A DNA stretch of 64,000 nucleotides. It comes from Palaemon carinicauda. Its lineage: Eukaryota > Arthropoda > Malacostraca > Decapoda > Palaemonidae. The first letter of the stretch is position 1. Every line of letters begins with the position of its first letter. Below, piece after piece: positions 54,013 to 64,000 of the stretch. The stretch covers positions 53,535,907-53,599,906 of the forward strand of contig NC_090746.1 in NCBI RefSeq assembly GCF_036898095.1, in the 5' to 3' direction. The notes under the pieces were generated by a model. That model was not told the origin of the DNA. It saw nothing but the letters and a program-made list of their open reading frames with translations, and did no database searches. Both the position numbers and the translations under genes were made by a program.

Positions 54013-54720
54013 TCACTTAGATCTGTTAAGAGATGAAGGCCAATTTTCCGGTCCTTCAACACTCAGTGTTGTGATGGACGACACACCGCACACCACATAG
54101 AGTCTCACATCGACAAGCAAATAGGATCTGGCTTGTAGAATCTTCCCATCTAATAGTATAAACACTAAGATGGGCCAAAGCCAGTTCGGTACAACTTTCA
54201 GCCCTCTTCATTCCAGACTTGAAGAACAGGCTTGCCGACAATCTGTGCACAGCATCTCAGATAGGTATACCGAATGGACCTTGGATCGCCATGTAGCCGA
54301 CAAAGTCCCGACTCTACGAAGTCCTACAACTAGGGGGTCTGTTCATAATGCCCCTGAACCTCAGGCTACCGCTGCTCACCAGCCCTAGACCCCAAGGCTC
54401 TCTGGCAACAACGGTGGGTACAACAGTGACGTTTACGTCTCGTCCCTGTTTTATCTAGAGAAGGGCACTCAACAAGGCTAGAACATCGGTCAACCTATCA
54501 AGGATGCTCATAGCTCCGCTATGGCATTATGCAGAAAGGTCTCCAAACCTTTTGCAGATCCTGATAGAGCCTCCAAGAGAACCCTCTCCGCATATCAGAC
54601 AACCCACTTCGACACCTACCACAAGCTATAGCTTTGCTATGAGTGTACGCCTGAAGACTACCCAATACCTCTTTGCGTAGAGGATGTCTAGATACCGAAG
54701 GAGTTCCTCAGCATCAGTCT
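54013..54720 (+). pseudogene. DIRS-C4 RNase H and methyltransferase-like remnant
   Basis: It resumes at CACTTAGATCTGTTAAGAGA, aligned with CACATAAATCTGCTAGAGATG of C3. It shows the LADNLCTASQ-like end of RNase H (near 54230), a TEWTLDRHVADKVPTL segment (about 54270) and traces of the post-RNase H region to 54620. Frames are broken. Confidence 0.65.
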
Positions 54721-54892
54721 TCCATGCAATATCACGTCTTGTGGGGTGGGCGTCATGGGAAAGTGTCTCTTCTCTCGATACCTCGATTCCAGCAATAGCG
54801 GAATCCTCAGGTATATGCAAGAGGAAAAGATCCCCTGTTCTGTTTCGATAGGTAAAGATGATCACTCAACCTTGATCCTTCACCTTCATACT

Positions 54893-56194
54893 GAAAGAAA
54901 GGGACACCCTTTCATCGATAGACTTTTCCTAACTCATACGAACTTACTACTTGCCTTTCCCCAGTCGGAATTGAGACCTTCCTCTCAGAACATGGTTCAA
55001 TCTCCGATCCCTAAAGGCACCTCCTTGTGTTCCACTTCACCAGGCAACAAATTTCCTCCTGATTTAAGAACACAATGTTCCTACACACTCGGACAGCAAC
55101 CATACGAGTTAAGGAACTTCATGGTCTCTCTTTCGACATTGCCCATTACTGAGAAGGGCGAAAGGCAAGCGTCAGTTTCGTCCCTGAGTATGTCACCAGA
55201 CACAGTCTCCAGAGGTGACGGATCCTACACAAGTCTCAACTAGGTAACAGTCGATCCAGATCATCCGTTACTGTACCTCAGGGTGAGGTATGAGACCTTG
55301 CCTAAAGAAAATGGCAACAGCCAAAAGAAAGAAAGGGACACCCTTTCATCGATAGACTTTTCCTAACTCATACGAACTTACTACTTGCCTTTCCCCAGTC
55401 GGAATTGAGACCTTCCTCTCAGAACATGGTTCAATCTCCGATCCCTAAAGGCACCTCCTTGTGTTCCGCTTCACCAGGCAACAAATTTCCTCCTGATTTA
55501 AGAACACAATGTTCCTACACACTCGGACAGCAACCATACAAGTTAAGGAACTTCATGGTCTCTCTTTCGACATTGCCCATTACTGAGAAGGGCGAAAGGC
55601 AAGTGTCAGTTTCGTCCCTGAGTATGTCACCAGACACAGTCTCCAGAGGTGACGGATCCTACACAAGTCTCAACTAGGTAACAGTCGATCCAGATCATCC
55701 GTTACTGTACTTCAGGGTGAGGTATGAGACCTTGCCTAAAGAAAATGGCAACAGCCGAAAGAAAGAAAGGGACACCCTTTCATCGATAGACTTTTCCTAA
55801 CTCATACGAACTTACTACTTGCCTTTCCCCAGTCGGAATTGAGACCTTCCTCTCAGAACATGGTTCAATCTCCGATCCCTAAAGGCACCTCCTTGTGTTC
55901 CGCTTCACCAGGCAACAAATTTCCTCCTGATTTAAGAACACAATGTTCCTACACACTCGGACAGCAACCATACAAGTTAAGGAACTTCATGGTCTCTCTT
56001 TCGACATTGCCCATTACTGAGAAGGGCGAAAGGCAAGTGTCAGTTTCGTCCCTGAGTATGTCACCAGACACAGTCTCCAGAGGTGACGGATCCTACACAA
56101 GTCTCAACTAGGTAACAGTCGATCCAGATCTTCCGTTACTGTACCTCAGGGTGAGGTATGAGACCTTGCCTAAAGAAAACGGCAACAGCCTGCC
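54893..56194 (+). repeat. Three tandem copies of a 434-bp recombinase segment
   Basis: Units start at 54893, 55327 and 55761 (GAAAGAAAGGGACACCCTTT). Copies 2 and 3 are nearly identical; copy 1 differs at a few positions (for example TCCACTTCACC against TCCGCTTCACC, and CATACGAG against CATACAAG). Each encodes the part of the tyrosine recombinase around the first catalytic Arg region, already eroded. C5 has the corresponding sequence once (about 58196-58630). Because 434 is not a multiple of three, the duplication also shifts the frame. Confidence 0.93.
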
Positions 56195-56500
56195 CGGGTC
56201 TCTCCTCTTGTCAACACCGAGAGAGACTAGAGGAGGATCGCCGAAACATCATCTCGGCATGACGACTCACAGTGTCAGGGACATAACTATGCCCCTGGTC
56301 CTTCTTAGCAGGTTACTCTGTGACGCAGGTTTTACAAGAAAGGATGTGAATGCTCCAGGTGACTTTCACAATCTTTCTCCTGCAAGACGTAACCCACAGG
56401 AACTTGATACGATCTCTATCCGTCCAGTGGTGGCTGCACAACAGCTGGTTATATACCTCAAGCTCCTTATTGGACAAGTAGCAGAAGGTTGAGGGCACTG
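56195..56500 (+). pseudogene. DIRS-C4 tyrosine recombinase C-terminal remnant
   Basis: After the triplication, an eroded His/Arg box (ACTCACAGTGTCAGGGACATA, about 56264) and the end (TGGTGGCTGCACAACAGCTGG, about 56429) remain recognisable. Substitutions such as HSVRD for HDVRG and loss of the Tyr motif mark it as inactive. Confidence 0.6.
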
Positions 56501-56939
56501 TTACCCGGTTTTAGTCTGCGTGAATGAAAAGATTTGACTGGCTCTTATTCTTTACTTCATCCTACCCTCTCGTGGGGAAAGCAGCATCCTGGGTTCTCTG
56601 TATAGCTGACCTCAAACCACTGCGGGTAAACCATGCTTCCTTGTGTTCCTAGTATTAAGACTAATACTGTTACGTCCCCATACCCTGATGAGGTGGTATT
56701 GGGAAAGTCCTAGGCTACAAGTTCCCATCTAAAGAACTTCAGGACAACTTCCTTGGACTAGTCACACTTCTTCATACCTTCACACACAGCTTGCGTAGGC
56801 CGCAGTCCTTGCGTAGCAAGGTTCTAGCGAGGTGCAGGGACTCCTTATTTCTTGGGTGCTTACACACTCAAATAACGAGCCCCCGGGCAAAGCCAAAAAG
56901 CCAGACTGGCAGGGACATCCACCCTTCCTAATGGGTGAG

Positions 56940-57288
56940 TCACCCCTATTAAATAGCGTGGTTTGTATTCCAGTTACGGAACAAATGACAAATTCGTAGA
57001 TAATTTGTATTTTTCCTAATTATACAAACCTTAGCTATTTAATCAAACTTGCCCACCATCCCTATCCCCCTTGAAGTCCTACTTCCAAGCAAAGTGAGCT
57101 CAAGCACAGGTGTGTGAGGGGGGATTGCAAGCTACCCTCCCCTACCCCTGCTAACTAGCGGTGTGGGTAGTAAACCCTAGTTAAATTTTAATGGCTCGTC
57201 ATTTCAGCTACGCCGAAAGTAATACCTCTATTAAATAGCTAAGGTTTGTATAGTTAGGAAATATAAAAATTAACTACGAATTTGTCAT
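56940..57288 (+). repeat. DIRS-C4 right terminus
   Basis: Inverted tip, palindrome ACAAATTCGTAGATAATTTGT (about 56990-57010), arm, inverted left repeat (57130-57230) and mirrored arm to 57288. Confidence 0.85.
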
Positions 57289-58985
57289 CTTTCTGGTCCT
57301 TCAACAGCCTCATCAGTTCCTAATGGGCCACTCAGTGGTGGGATGAGCAACAACACCACATAGGAGCTGACATCAACAAGCAAGAAGGAACTTGCTCACA
57401 GCCTCTTCCCATCTAACAGTATAAATACTAAGATGCTCCAAAGTCCGCTCGGTAGCACTATCAGCCTGCTTCATTCCAGACTAGAGGAATGTTCTCGCTT
57501 ACAATCTGTGCACAGCATCTCAGATAAGGTGTACCGAATGGTCTTTAGATCACCTAATAGCCGACAAAGTCCCGATTTTATGGGGTTCTCCAACTAGGAT
57601 CTGTTTGCAACGCCCCTGAACCTCAGGCTTCCGCTGCTCCCTAGTCCTAGACCCCAAGGCTCTCTGGCAAGAAGCAGGCCAACAACGGTGGGCACAACAA
57701 TGACGTTTACGTCTCGTCCCTGTTTTTGTCTGAAGAGAAGGGTACTCAAGAAGGCTAGAACATCAGTCAGCCTTTCAAGGGCTGTCATAGCTCCGCTATG
57801 GCATTATGCAGAACGGTTTCCAAACCTTCTGCAGCTCCTGATAGAACTTCCAAGAGAATCCTCTCCAAGTCACAGACAACCACACTTTGACATCTACCAC
57901 AAGCTATAGCTTTGCTATGATTGGATGCCTGGAGACTACCCAGTACCTCTTCTCTCAGAGAGGCTTTTCGCAATAAATTGCGAAGAGGTTGTCTAGATAT
58001 CGGAGGAGTTCCTTATAATCAGTCTACCAGGCAAAGTATAATGTCTTCTATGATTGGTGTCATGGAAAGTGTATCTCTCCATTCGATACCTCTATTCCAG
58101 CAATAGTGGAATCCTCGAGTATATGCAGGATGAAAAGACCCTCTTTTCAGTTTCAGCATGTATAGACGACCTTGAGCCTCGCCTTCAAAACTTAAAGGAA
58201 GGGACACCCCCTCATCGCTAGATCTTTCCAAACTCGTGCTGACTTACAACTTGCCTTTTCCCAGTTGGAAGTGAGAACTCCCTCTCAGAACATGGTTCGA
58301 GTTCTCCGTTCCCTAAGGAGACCTCCTCATGTTCCACCTCACCAGGCAACAAATTTTCACCTGGTTTAGAAGACAGTGTTCCTACACACTTACACACTTT
58401 GACAGCAGCCAAACGAGTCAAGGAACTTCATGGTCTCTTTCAACATGGCCCAATCATGAGAAGGGTGAAAAGCAACATTTAGTTTCGTCCCCATGTATGT
58501 TGCCAGACAGTCTCCAGAGGTGACGGATCTTAGACAACAAGTCTCCATTCAGTAACTGATAATCCAGATCATCTGTTACTGTATCCGGGGTAAGGTTTGA
58601 GGCTCTACCTCAAGAGGACAGCAACAGCCCACCTGGGTCCCTTCTCTTGTTATCAGCACTGGGAGAGACAAGGGGAGGATCACCAAAACATCATCACTTC
58701 TTGATTCACAGTCATCAATTACACTGAATACAGATCCTCATCAACACTTTGACCCACGATGTTAGGGGCATAGCTATGCCCCTGGCCCTCCTAAGCAGAT
58801 TACTCTGTGACACAGGTTCTACATGCAAGGGTGTGAATGCTCCAGGTGACTTTCACAACCTTTCTCCTGCAAGACGTGACCCACAGGAACTCGATGCGAT
58901 CTCTATCGGTCCTGTGGTGGCTGCACAACAGCTGGTTGTATACCTCAAGTTCCTTATTGGACAAGTAGCAGAAGGTTGAGGGCTC
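57289..58985 (+). pseudogene. DIRS-C5 RNase H, methyltransferase-like and recombinase remnants
   Basis: Continues C5 after the C4 insertion: GGTCCTTCAACAGCCTCATC, GAGCAACAACACCACATAG (from MSDNTT) and CATCAACAAGCAAG; the RNase H end near 57500; GTACTCAAGAAGGCTAGAAC (RVLKKARTS) near 57741. The recombinase follows, with AAACGAGTCAAGGAACTTCATGG (KRVKELHG, about 58413), CCCACGATGTTAGGGGCATA (THDVRGIA, about 58751) and the end GGTGGCTGCACAACAGCTGG (about 58916). The first Arg, His and second Arg survive; the Tyr box is degraded. Confidence 0.7.
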
Positions 58986-59298
58986 TTATTCTTTTCTTCA
59001 TCCTCCCCTCTCTTGGGGAAAGCAGCATCCTCGGTTCTCTGCACAAGCTGACCTGAAAACCCCTGCAGGTAAACCATGCTCCCTTGTGTACCTAGTATTA
59101 AGCTAATACTGTTGCGTCCCCATACCCTGGCGAGGTGGTATTGGGAAAGTCTTGGTTACAACAGTTTTTCCTACTAAAAGACTGAATAACTTTATCTAGA
59201 CAGTCACACTACTAAACATCTCAACACACAGCTTGCGTAGGCCACGGATCTTGCATAGGAAGGTTTTAGTGAGGTGCAGGGACTCCTTATTTTGAGTA

Positions 59299-61928
59299 CA
59301 GTGGCACCTCTACATACGATTGTCCTAATATACAAATTTTCCAACATACGAATTAAAATTCGACCAAATTTCCGTCTTAACATACGAAGTGTTGCTCCAA
59401 CATACGAAGTAAACAATACGCTTACCCGTGGAATTTTCTCGAAAGCGTCCAGCGTCGTTTGTTGTTGACGCCACTAGACGGCAGCACATCGGAGGGACGC
59501 CAATTGAGCGTCACCTTGATCAGTCCTCTCATCTCGTGCGCATCATGTGGTTGTCCTCTATTTGCTCAGTTTTAACAGGTTTTTATCTTGCCTTTTCACG
59601 TGTTGTTTTCTGTGTTCCGTAATCATGTCCTAAAAAGCTTAGTTTTGGTTCAGGAAGTAGTAGTAGTGGTGAGAAAAAGAGGAAGTCTATGCTTTCATTA
59701 GAATTAAAGCAGGAAATAATAGAAAAGCATGAGTGAGGTGTACGTGTTAGCGATTTGGCTAAACAATATGGCCAGAATATGTCTACGATCTCAACGATCA
59801 TAAAATAGAAGTCAGCCATTAAAGCAGTGAAACCTTCGAAGGGGATCACGATTATTTCTAAACGTCGTAGCCCTACTCTGGAAGAGATGGAACGCCTTTT
59901 GTTGATCTGGATAAAGGACAAGGAGATTGTTGGCGATATGATCACGGAAACAATCATTTGTGAGAAGGCCAGCGCTATCTACAGTGACTTGAAGGCGGCG
60001 CGCTCTTGGGGTGATGCGGGGAAGAGTTCAGTCGATCCTACGACGGAGGAATTCAAGGCGTCTCGAGGTTGGTTCGAGAAATTTAGGAAACGTACCGGGA
60101 TTCATTCAGTTGTTCGTCATGGAGAAGCTTCGAGTTCGGACACCAAGACTGCTAAAGACTTTGTTAAAAAGTTCGAAAGCATCGTGGCGGAAGATTGTTA
60201 CGTAGAGCAGCAGGTGTTCAACTGTGATGAAACCGGTCTGTTTTGGAAAAAGATGCCTAGTCGAACCTACATTACCGCCGAAGAGAAGAAAATGCCTGGA
60301 CATAAGCCAATGAAGGATCGGTTGACTCTTGCACTTTGTGCCAACGCCAGCGGGGACTACAAAATAAAGCCGTTATTGGTTTACCATTCCGAAAACCCTA
60401 GGGCATTTAAAGCAGACATAGAATTAATAAAGACCTGCTACATGTTCTATGGCGTTCTAATTCTAAGGCTTGGGTTACTAGGCATATCTTTGTGGAATGG
60501 GTAAACGTAGTTTTCGGCCCTGCTGTCAAGAAGTATCTTCAGGAGAGGAATTTGCCTTTGAAGTGCTTGCTTTGTTTGGACAATGCACCCGCTCACCCCC
60601 CTGAACTCTAAGATGATATCATCGACGAATACAAATTCATCAAGGTGTTGTATCTTCCACCGAATACCACCCCTATCCTCCAGCCCATGGACCAGCAAGT
60701 CATCTCTAATTTCAAAAAGCTCTACACCAAGCACTTATATAAGCAGTGCTTTAATGTCACGCAAAGCACTAACTTAACTTTGCGTAAATTTTGGAGGAGC
60801 CACTTTAATATCGTGCACTGCTTAAAGATCATTGATCAGGCTTGGGAGGGAGTAACTCGTCGGACCCTGAATTCCGCTTGGAAGAAGCTTTGGCCTGATG
60901 CTGTTGCTCCCAGAGATTTTGAAGGTTTTGGCCCCGAGAATGAACCTGTGCTTGCCGTCGAGGAAGACGTCGAAGAGATTATTGTATCCCTTGGCAAGTC
61001 CATGAGTCTGGAGGTGGATGAAGATTACATCACCGAACTCGTCGATGAGCATCACGAAGAGCTCACCACCGAGGAACTCAAGGAGCTGCAAGCCATGCAG
61101 CATGATGAGTTCCAAGCACAGTTGAGTGAGTCGGAGGAGATCGAGGAGGTAGGCGAAATCTTAGGTACGGCGGAAATAAAACAGATGTTGGCATATCATC
61201 AACACGTTGATTTCATTGACAAACATCACCCACAGAAACTTCAGGTTTGCCGTGTTGTTGCGCAGTTCGATGATGTTTGCTTAACGCATTTTAGAAAAAT
61301 CCTCAAAATCCGCACAAAGCAACTTTCACTCGATAGTTTCTTTAAAAAATCTTTAAAGCGGTCTAGTGATCATGATGAAAAAGAAAGTGAAGCAAAGAAA
61401 AGGAAGACCAAATTGAATGAAAGTGATGAAAATTAAAAATAAGAAAAGAAAAAATGTAAAAAAAAAAATACAAAATTATAAAAATGAAAAAAAAAATAAG
61501 CTAAGTTAAGTTAAAGTTCACGCAGTAGTGTAAGTTATCGTACACGTTATCGTACAAAGTCACCGTCCCTACCTCCTCGCTGATCTTCCGTCTCCTCCTG
61601 CCTAGCAGTCCCTACACCTGCGCTGGCCTGTCGCTAAGGTAAAGTGTTACATTACAACCCGTTTTTTATTTATTTCATTATTATTATTCTTTTTTTTGGT
61701 TTGTAATATGTATTTATTATACAGGTATTGTATTAATGTCATGTGTAATTATGTGTAGCCATTTATTAAGGATTTATTATGGGTTTCTAGGCTGAGGAAC
61801 GAATTAAATAAATTACCATGTATTCTTATGGGAATATTTGCTCCAACATATGATCGTTTTAACATACGAAGCAGTTTCTGGGAAGCAGTTTCTGGAACGA
61901 ATTAAGATTGTATGTAGAGGTATCACTG
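59299..61928 (+). mobile_element. Tigger DNA transposon, Tigger-2, nested in DIRS-C5
   Basis: A 2630-bp element with termini CAGTGGCACCTCTACATACG and TTGTATGTAGAGGTATCACTG (inverted), and TA duplicated at 59297-59298 and 61929-61930. It is the same family as Tigger-1 (near-identical protein) but independently decayed. The insertion point is in the DIRS 3' tail: CTCCTTATTTTGAGTA on the left and CTCAAATAAGGACC on the right rejoin to sequence intact in C4 near 56848. Confidence 0.93.
59620..61436 (+). pseudogene. Tigger-2 transposase, several lesions
   Basis: The N-terminal start is destroyed: a 2-base loss relative to Tigger-1 changes the ATG context near 59624 and gives an immediate stop. ORF 59827-60504 has the second DNA-binding half (SRGWFEKFRKRTGIHSVVRH) and the first catalytic Asp (NCDETGLFWKK). 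A small deletion near 60420 shifts the frame. The second Asp region (CLDNAPAHPP) is followed by a stop near 60608. ORF 60645-61436 has the third Asp (LQPMDQQVISNFKK), the acidic tail and the complete C-terminus (RTKQLSLDSFFKKSLKRSSD), which Tigger-1 lacks. Dead copy. Confidence 0.88.
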
Positions 61929-61954
61929 TACTAACATACTCAAATAAGGACCCC

Positions 61955-62335
61955 CCGGGTAAAGCCAAATGCTAGATTGGCGGGGACGTCTACCCTTCCT
62001 AATGGGTGAGTCACCCCTAAATAAATAGCGTAGGTTTGTATTCCAGTTATGGAACAAAGGACAAATTTGTAGATAATTTGTATTTTTCCTAATGATACAA
62101 ACCTTACCTATTTATACAAACTTGCCCGCCAGCCCTATCCCCCTTGAAGTCTTACCTCCAAGCAAAGTGAGCTAAATCACTGGTATGTGAGTGGGAGTGG
62201 TAGCAAGCTAAACCCCCTAGCCTCGCTAACTAGCGGTATGGGTAGTTAATCCTCACTAAATTTTAATGGTTCGTCATTTCAGCTTCGCAGAAAAATACAA
62301 ATTATCTATGAATTTGTCATATTACTTCCAAATTT
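61955..62335 (+). repeat. DIRS-C5 right terminus
   Basis: Diverged inverted tip (GTATTCCAGTTATGGAACAA, about 62038), palindrome ACAAATTTGTAGATAATTTGT, arm, inverted left repeat (about 62140-62290, with GCTAACTAGCGGTATGGGTA) and a shortened mirrored arm (the TAAGGTTTGTATGGTTAGG part is missing). Confidence 0.75.
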
Positions 62336-62376
62336 GTCATTTTAAGATTGTTATTGATTATTATTTACTCTTTTAG
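62336..62376 (+). other. Intron 3 acceptor region
   Basis: TTATTTACTCTTTTAG directly precedes exon D (AG at 62375-62376). DIRS-C5 ends only about 40 bases upstream of the exon. Confidence 0.7.
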
Positions 62377-62594
62377 AAAAGAAAGCGGCGTTTGTCTGAA
62401 CCGAGTGGAGATAGTTTGGAGGGTGAACCCACACATGGAGAATTCCTTGTTAGATGTCAAAGTTTAATTGAAGATCGCCAACCAATTACTCCTGTCGAAG
62501 AAGAAGGATTAGTAAAGACCTCCCAAGAAACATTGAAGCCTTTAACTGTAAATACCGAATTACCTCCACCAAGTGGAAGTGAAGATGATCTGAG
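62377..62594 (+). CDS. MEPCE: Host gene exon D: basic and acidic linker of the MEPCE-like protein
   Basis: A 218-nt exon starting in phase 0 (matching exon C) and ending in phase 2 before donor GTGAGT at 62595. It encodes KRKRRLSEPSGDSLEGEPTH, then FLVRCQSLIEDRQPITPVEE and KTSQETLKPLTVNTELPPPS, ending GSEDDLR. With exon C the join reads KKKRKR-KRKRR, a strong basic cluster of the kind found upstream of the methyltransferase domain in MEPCE. The frame remains open through 72 codons in otherwise stop-rich surroundings, which supports coding. The catalytic methyltransferase (SAM-binding, Bin3 domain) is not in the window and should follow downstream. Confidence 0.8.
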
Positions 62595-62664
62595 GTGAGT
62601 TTTGCTTCTTTTTGGAAATGTCATCCATACACATATATTAAATAATGCAAATTCTATGGTAATA

Positions 62665-64000
62665 CAGTGATACCTCGGTACTCGACCATAATCCGTTCGA
62701 GATCCGTGTTCGACCTCCGATTTGTTCGAGTACCGAATTTTTTTTCCCCATAAGAAATAATGGTATATATTCTATTCCGTTCCCAAGCACTCGAACAGGC
62801 CCAAAATATTAATAAAACGTGTACCTAAACAACAATAATTATCTAAATGTGTATGAAATTGGTCAGAAAATCCTATAAAACAATTTTAAACCATTTACTG
62901 TACTAAAATAAAACAATTTTAAACCATTTTCTGTACTGTAGTGAACATACCTTTGAGCAGCGGTTCGATGGCATACAGGGATGGATGTGGAGAGGATGGA
63001 AGGGGGAGGTTACTGCTTGGAAGGAGAGTCCCCTTCCATGATGTGGCGGGGTAGTTCTCCTTCAGGAGTTGTTTCTCTCTCCAATGAAAGGGTGGGCAGA
63101 TCTATTTCAGGGGTTTCTTCTCTTCTTTGTCTCTTCTTTGGAGGAGAAACAGGCTTTGATGTAGCAGCTTTCTTTTCTTTTGTGAAAAACTGGTCTATTG
63201 TTAATTGTTTCTTCCTCCTCTGCAGTATTCTTCGAAAATGATACATGACACTATCATTAAACATATGCACTGCCCGGTTTGCTACTGCAATTTCTGGGTG
63301 GTATTTTTCAGCAAAAGCCTGCACATCTGCCCACTTGGAACAAATTTCATTGATGAGAGAACTTGGAACATCCTCCCTTACCTCATCCTCTTCTGAAGAT
63401 TCCTGCTCCACAATCAGATCCTGCTGCTGTTGTTGTTGCAGGTGCAACAATTCCTCCACAGTCAACTCGGTAGAATGGCTTTCTACAAGCTCATCAATAT
63501 CATCCTTGTCGACCTCAAGCCCCAAACTCCTGCCCATGACAACAATTTCCTCAACGACATCAGTGTCATCAGAAATTACAGGGGTAGCAGTGCTTGGACC
63601 CGCCTCTGGTTGGAAACCTTCAAACTCCCTCTCTGTGACACATGATGGCCACAGCTTACGCCAGGCAGAGTTCAATGTCCTATAGGTCACACCTCGCCAA
63701 GCTTGGTCAATCATGTTAACAGAGTTGAGGATGCTGAAGTGTTCCTTCCAGAATTCCTTTAGGGTCAACTTCGTGTCACTGGTCACTTCAAAACACTTTC
63801 TGAAAAGGGCCTTGGTATAGAGTTTTTTGAAGTTTGAAATGACCTGTTGGTCCATGGGCTGGAGTATGGGAGTAGTATTGGGGGGCAAGAATTTGATTTT
63901 GATAAAGCTGTATTCTTCTTTCAAGTCATCCTCGAGACCTGGAGGATGTGCAGGAGCATTGTCCATAACCAGAAGACATTTCATTGGCAAGCTCTTTTCA
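62665..64000 (-). mobile_element. Tigger DNA transposon, Tigger-3, 3' part (continues beyond window)
   Basis: The terminus CAGTGATACCTCGGTACTCG follows TA (62663-62664), with an inner repeat (TTCGAGTACCGAATTTTTTT) nearby. The element runs on the minus strand and its other end lies outside the window. It is a different Tigger subfamily from Tigger-1/2, with a different terminus and about half-similar protein. It starts 71 bp after the end of exon D. Confidence 0.9.
63010..63999 (-). CDS. Tigger-3 transposase, C-terminal part, uninterrupted
   Basis: The frame is open from the window edge to the stop at 63010 (about 330 codons, no lesions). It contains the second and third catalytic acids (VMDNAPAHPPG and LQPMDQQVISNFKK), the EFWKEHFSIL and IDQAWRGVTYRTLNSAWRKL regions, a poly-Gln stretch followed by an acidic segment, and the RRKKQLTIDQFFTKE C-terminus typical of this family. 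The first recognisable residues at the edge are EKSLPMKCLL, so the N-terminal half is outside. This is the only Tigger ORF here without damage, so the copy is probably the youngest. Confidence 0.88.
   Translation of the reverse strand, partial: EKSLPMKCLLVMDNAPAHPPGLEDDLKEEYSFIKIKFLPPNTTPILQPMDQQVISNFKKLYTKALFRKCFEVTSDTKLTLKEFWKEHFSILNSVNMIDQAWRGVTYRTLNSAWRKLWPSCVTEREFEGFQPEAGPSTATPVISDDTDVVEEIVVMGRSLGLEVDKDDIDELVESHSTELTVEELLHLQQQQQQDLIVEQESSEEDEVREDVPSSLINEICSKWADVQAFAEKYHPEIAVANRAVHMFNDSVMYHFRRILQRRKKQLTIDQFFTKEKKAATSKPVSPPKKRQRREETPEIDLPTLSLERETTPEGELPRHIMEGDSPSKQ

Larger units (their letters stand above)
48355..57288 (+). mobile_element. DIRS-type retrotransposon (DIRS-C4), nested in C5
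   Basis: The left terminus is TTGTTCCGTAACTGGAATAC. The right terminus has an inverted tip (GTATTCCAGTTACGGAACAA at about 56967), the palindrome ACAAATTCGTAGATAATTTGT, the inverted left repeat and a mirrored arm to TTTGTCAT at 57288. It has a long leader like C2. Gag and RT are decayed. An LTR-like block with tRNA-complementary tail replaces part of RT/RNase H (52560-54013). A 434-bp segment of the recombinase is triplicated (54893-56194). It is inserted in the RNase H region of C5. Confidence 0.88.
37000..62335 (+). mobile_element. Outer DIRS-type element (DIRS-C5), split by three later insertions
   Basis: Pieces of one element are colinear with DIRS-C4: leader (about 37010-37220), leader continuation, gag and RT (44927-48354), RNase H to recombinase (57289-59298) and 3' terminus (61929-62335). 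The interruptions are DIRS-C3 (in the leader between ATTCTTG and TTACAGTTACTC), DIRS-C4 (in RNase H, between GAGATGAAGACC and TCTGGTCCTTCAACAG) and Tigger-2 (in the 3' tail at TA). At each point the two sides rejoin into sequence found uninterrupted in another copy. The left terminal repeat is absent or is the diverged one at 35523. All coding regions are decayed, so this is the oldest layer here. Confidence 0.7.

Overview
This is a eukaryotic window, most likely arthropod and probably a decapod crustacean (inference). The evidence is spliced exons with GT/AG borders, very long introns, long AG/CT and TA microsatellites, dense DIRS-type (tyrosine recombinase) retrotransposons and Tigger/pogo DNA transposons. 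No prokaryotic gene organisation is present.

The only host gene I can support is on the + strand. Four short coding exons at 2635-2785, 16989-17168, 25001-25169 and 62377-62594 have matching splice phases and join into one frame of about 234 residues. Motifs such as [13 protein letters not shown], a second DPLNL motif and a long basic stretch point to the N-terminal half of a 7SK snRNA methylphosphate capping enzyme (MEPCE/Bin3 family). The methyltransferase domain must lie downstream of the window. The three introns are about 14.2, 7.8 and 37.2 kb and consist largely of transposons.

Layout: 1-1471 is the 3' part of a DIRS element with an intact-looking tyrosine recombinase. Exon A follows. 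Intron 1 holds DIRS-B (3082-9484), an RTE-like LINE fragment split by another repeat (about 9640-11530), Tigger-1 (11692-14460) and a minus-strand LINE (about 14480-16070). After exon B, intron 2 holds DIRS-C1 (17331-24872). After exon C, intron 3 holds DIRS-C2 (26212-35152), a truncated DIRS 5' end (35523-36830) and an old DIRS copy, C5 (about 37000-62335). C5 was itself invaded by DIRS-C3 (37221-44927), DIRS-C4 (48355-57288) and Tigger-2 (59299-61928). Exon D is followed by Tigger-3 (62665 to the window end, minus strand).

The DIRS-C elements share one architecture: left inverted repeat, pyrimidine-AG leader, Cys-rich gag with an RSP-rich repeat tract, gag C-terminal domain, RT, RNase H, a methyltransferase-like region, an overlapping tyrosine recombinase, and a 3' end made of two inverted arms around an AT palindrome. 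All are broken by stops or frameshifts; C3 is best preserved. All recognisable DIRS copies lie in the sense orientation of the host gene.

The most unusual items are: (1) an LTR-like block inside DIRS-C4 that ends in 33 nt complementary to the 3' part of tRNA-Lys(UUU), well beyond a normal 18-nt primer-binding site; (2) a nearly full-length 5S rRNA pseudogene inside the DIRS-C2 RT region, with a weaker 5S-like stretch in the DIRS-B leader; (3) a 1.5-kb array of 34-bp units in the gag region of DIRS-C2; (4) RS-domain-like repeats in DIRS gag. I see no clearly new defence or metabolic system.
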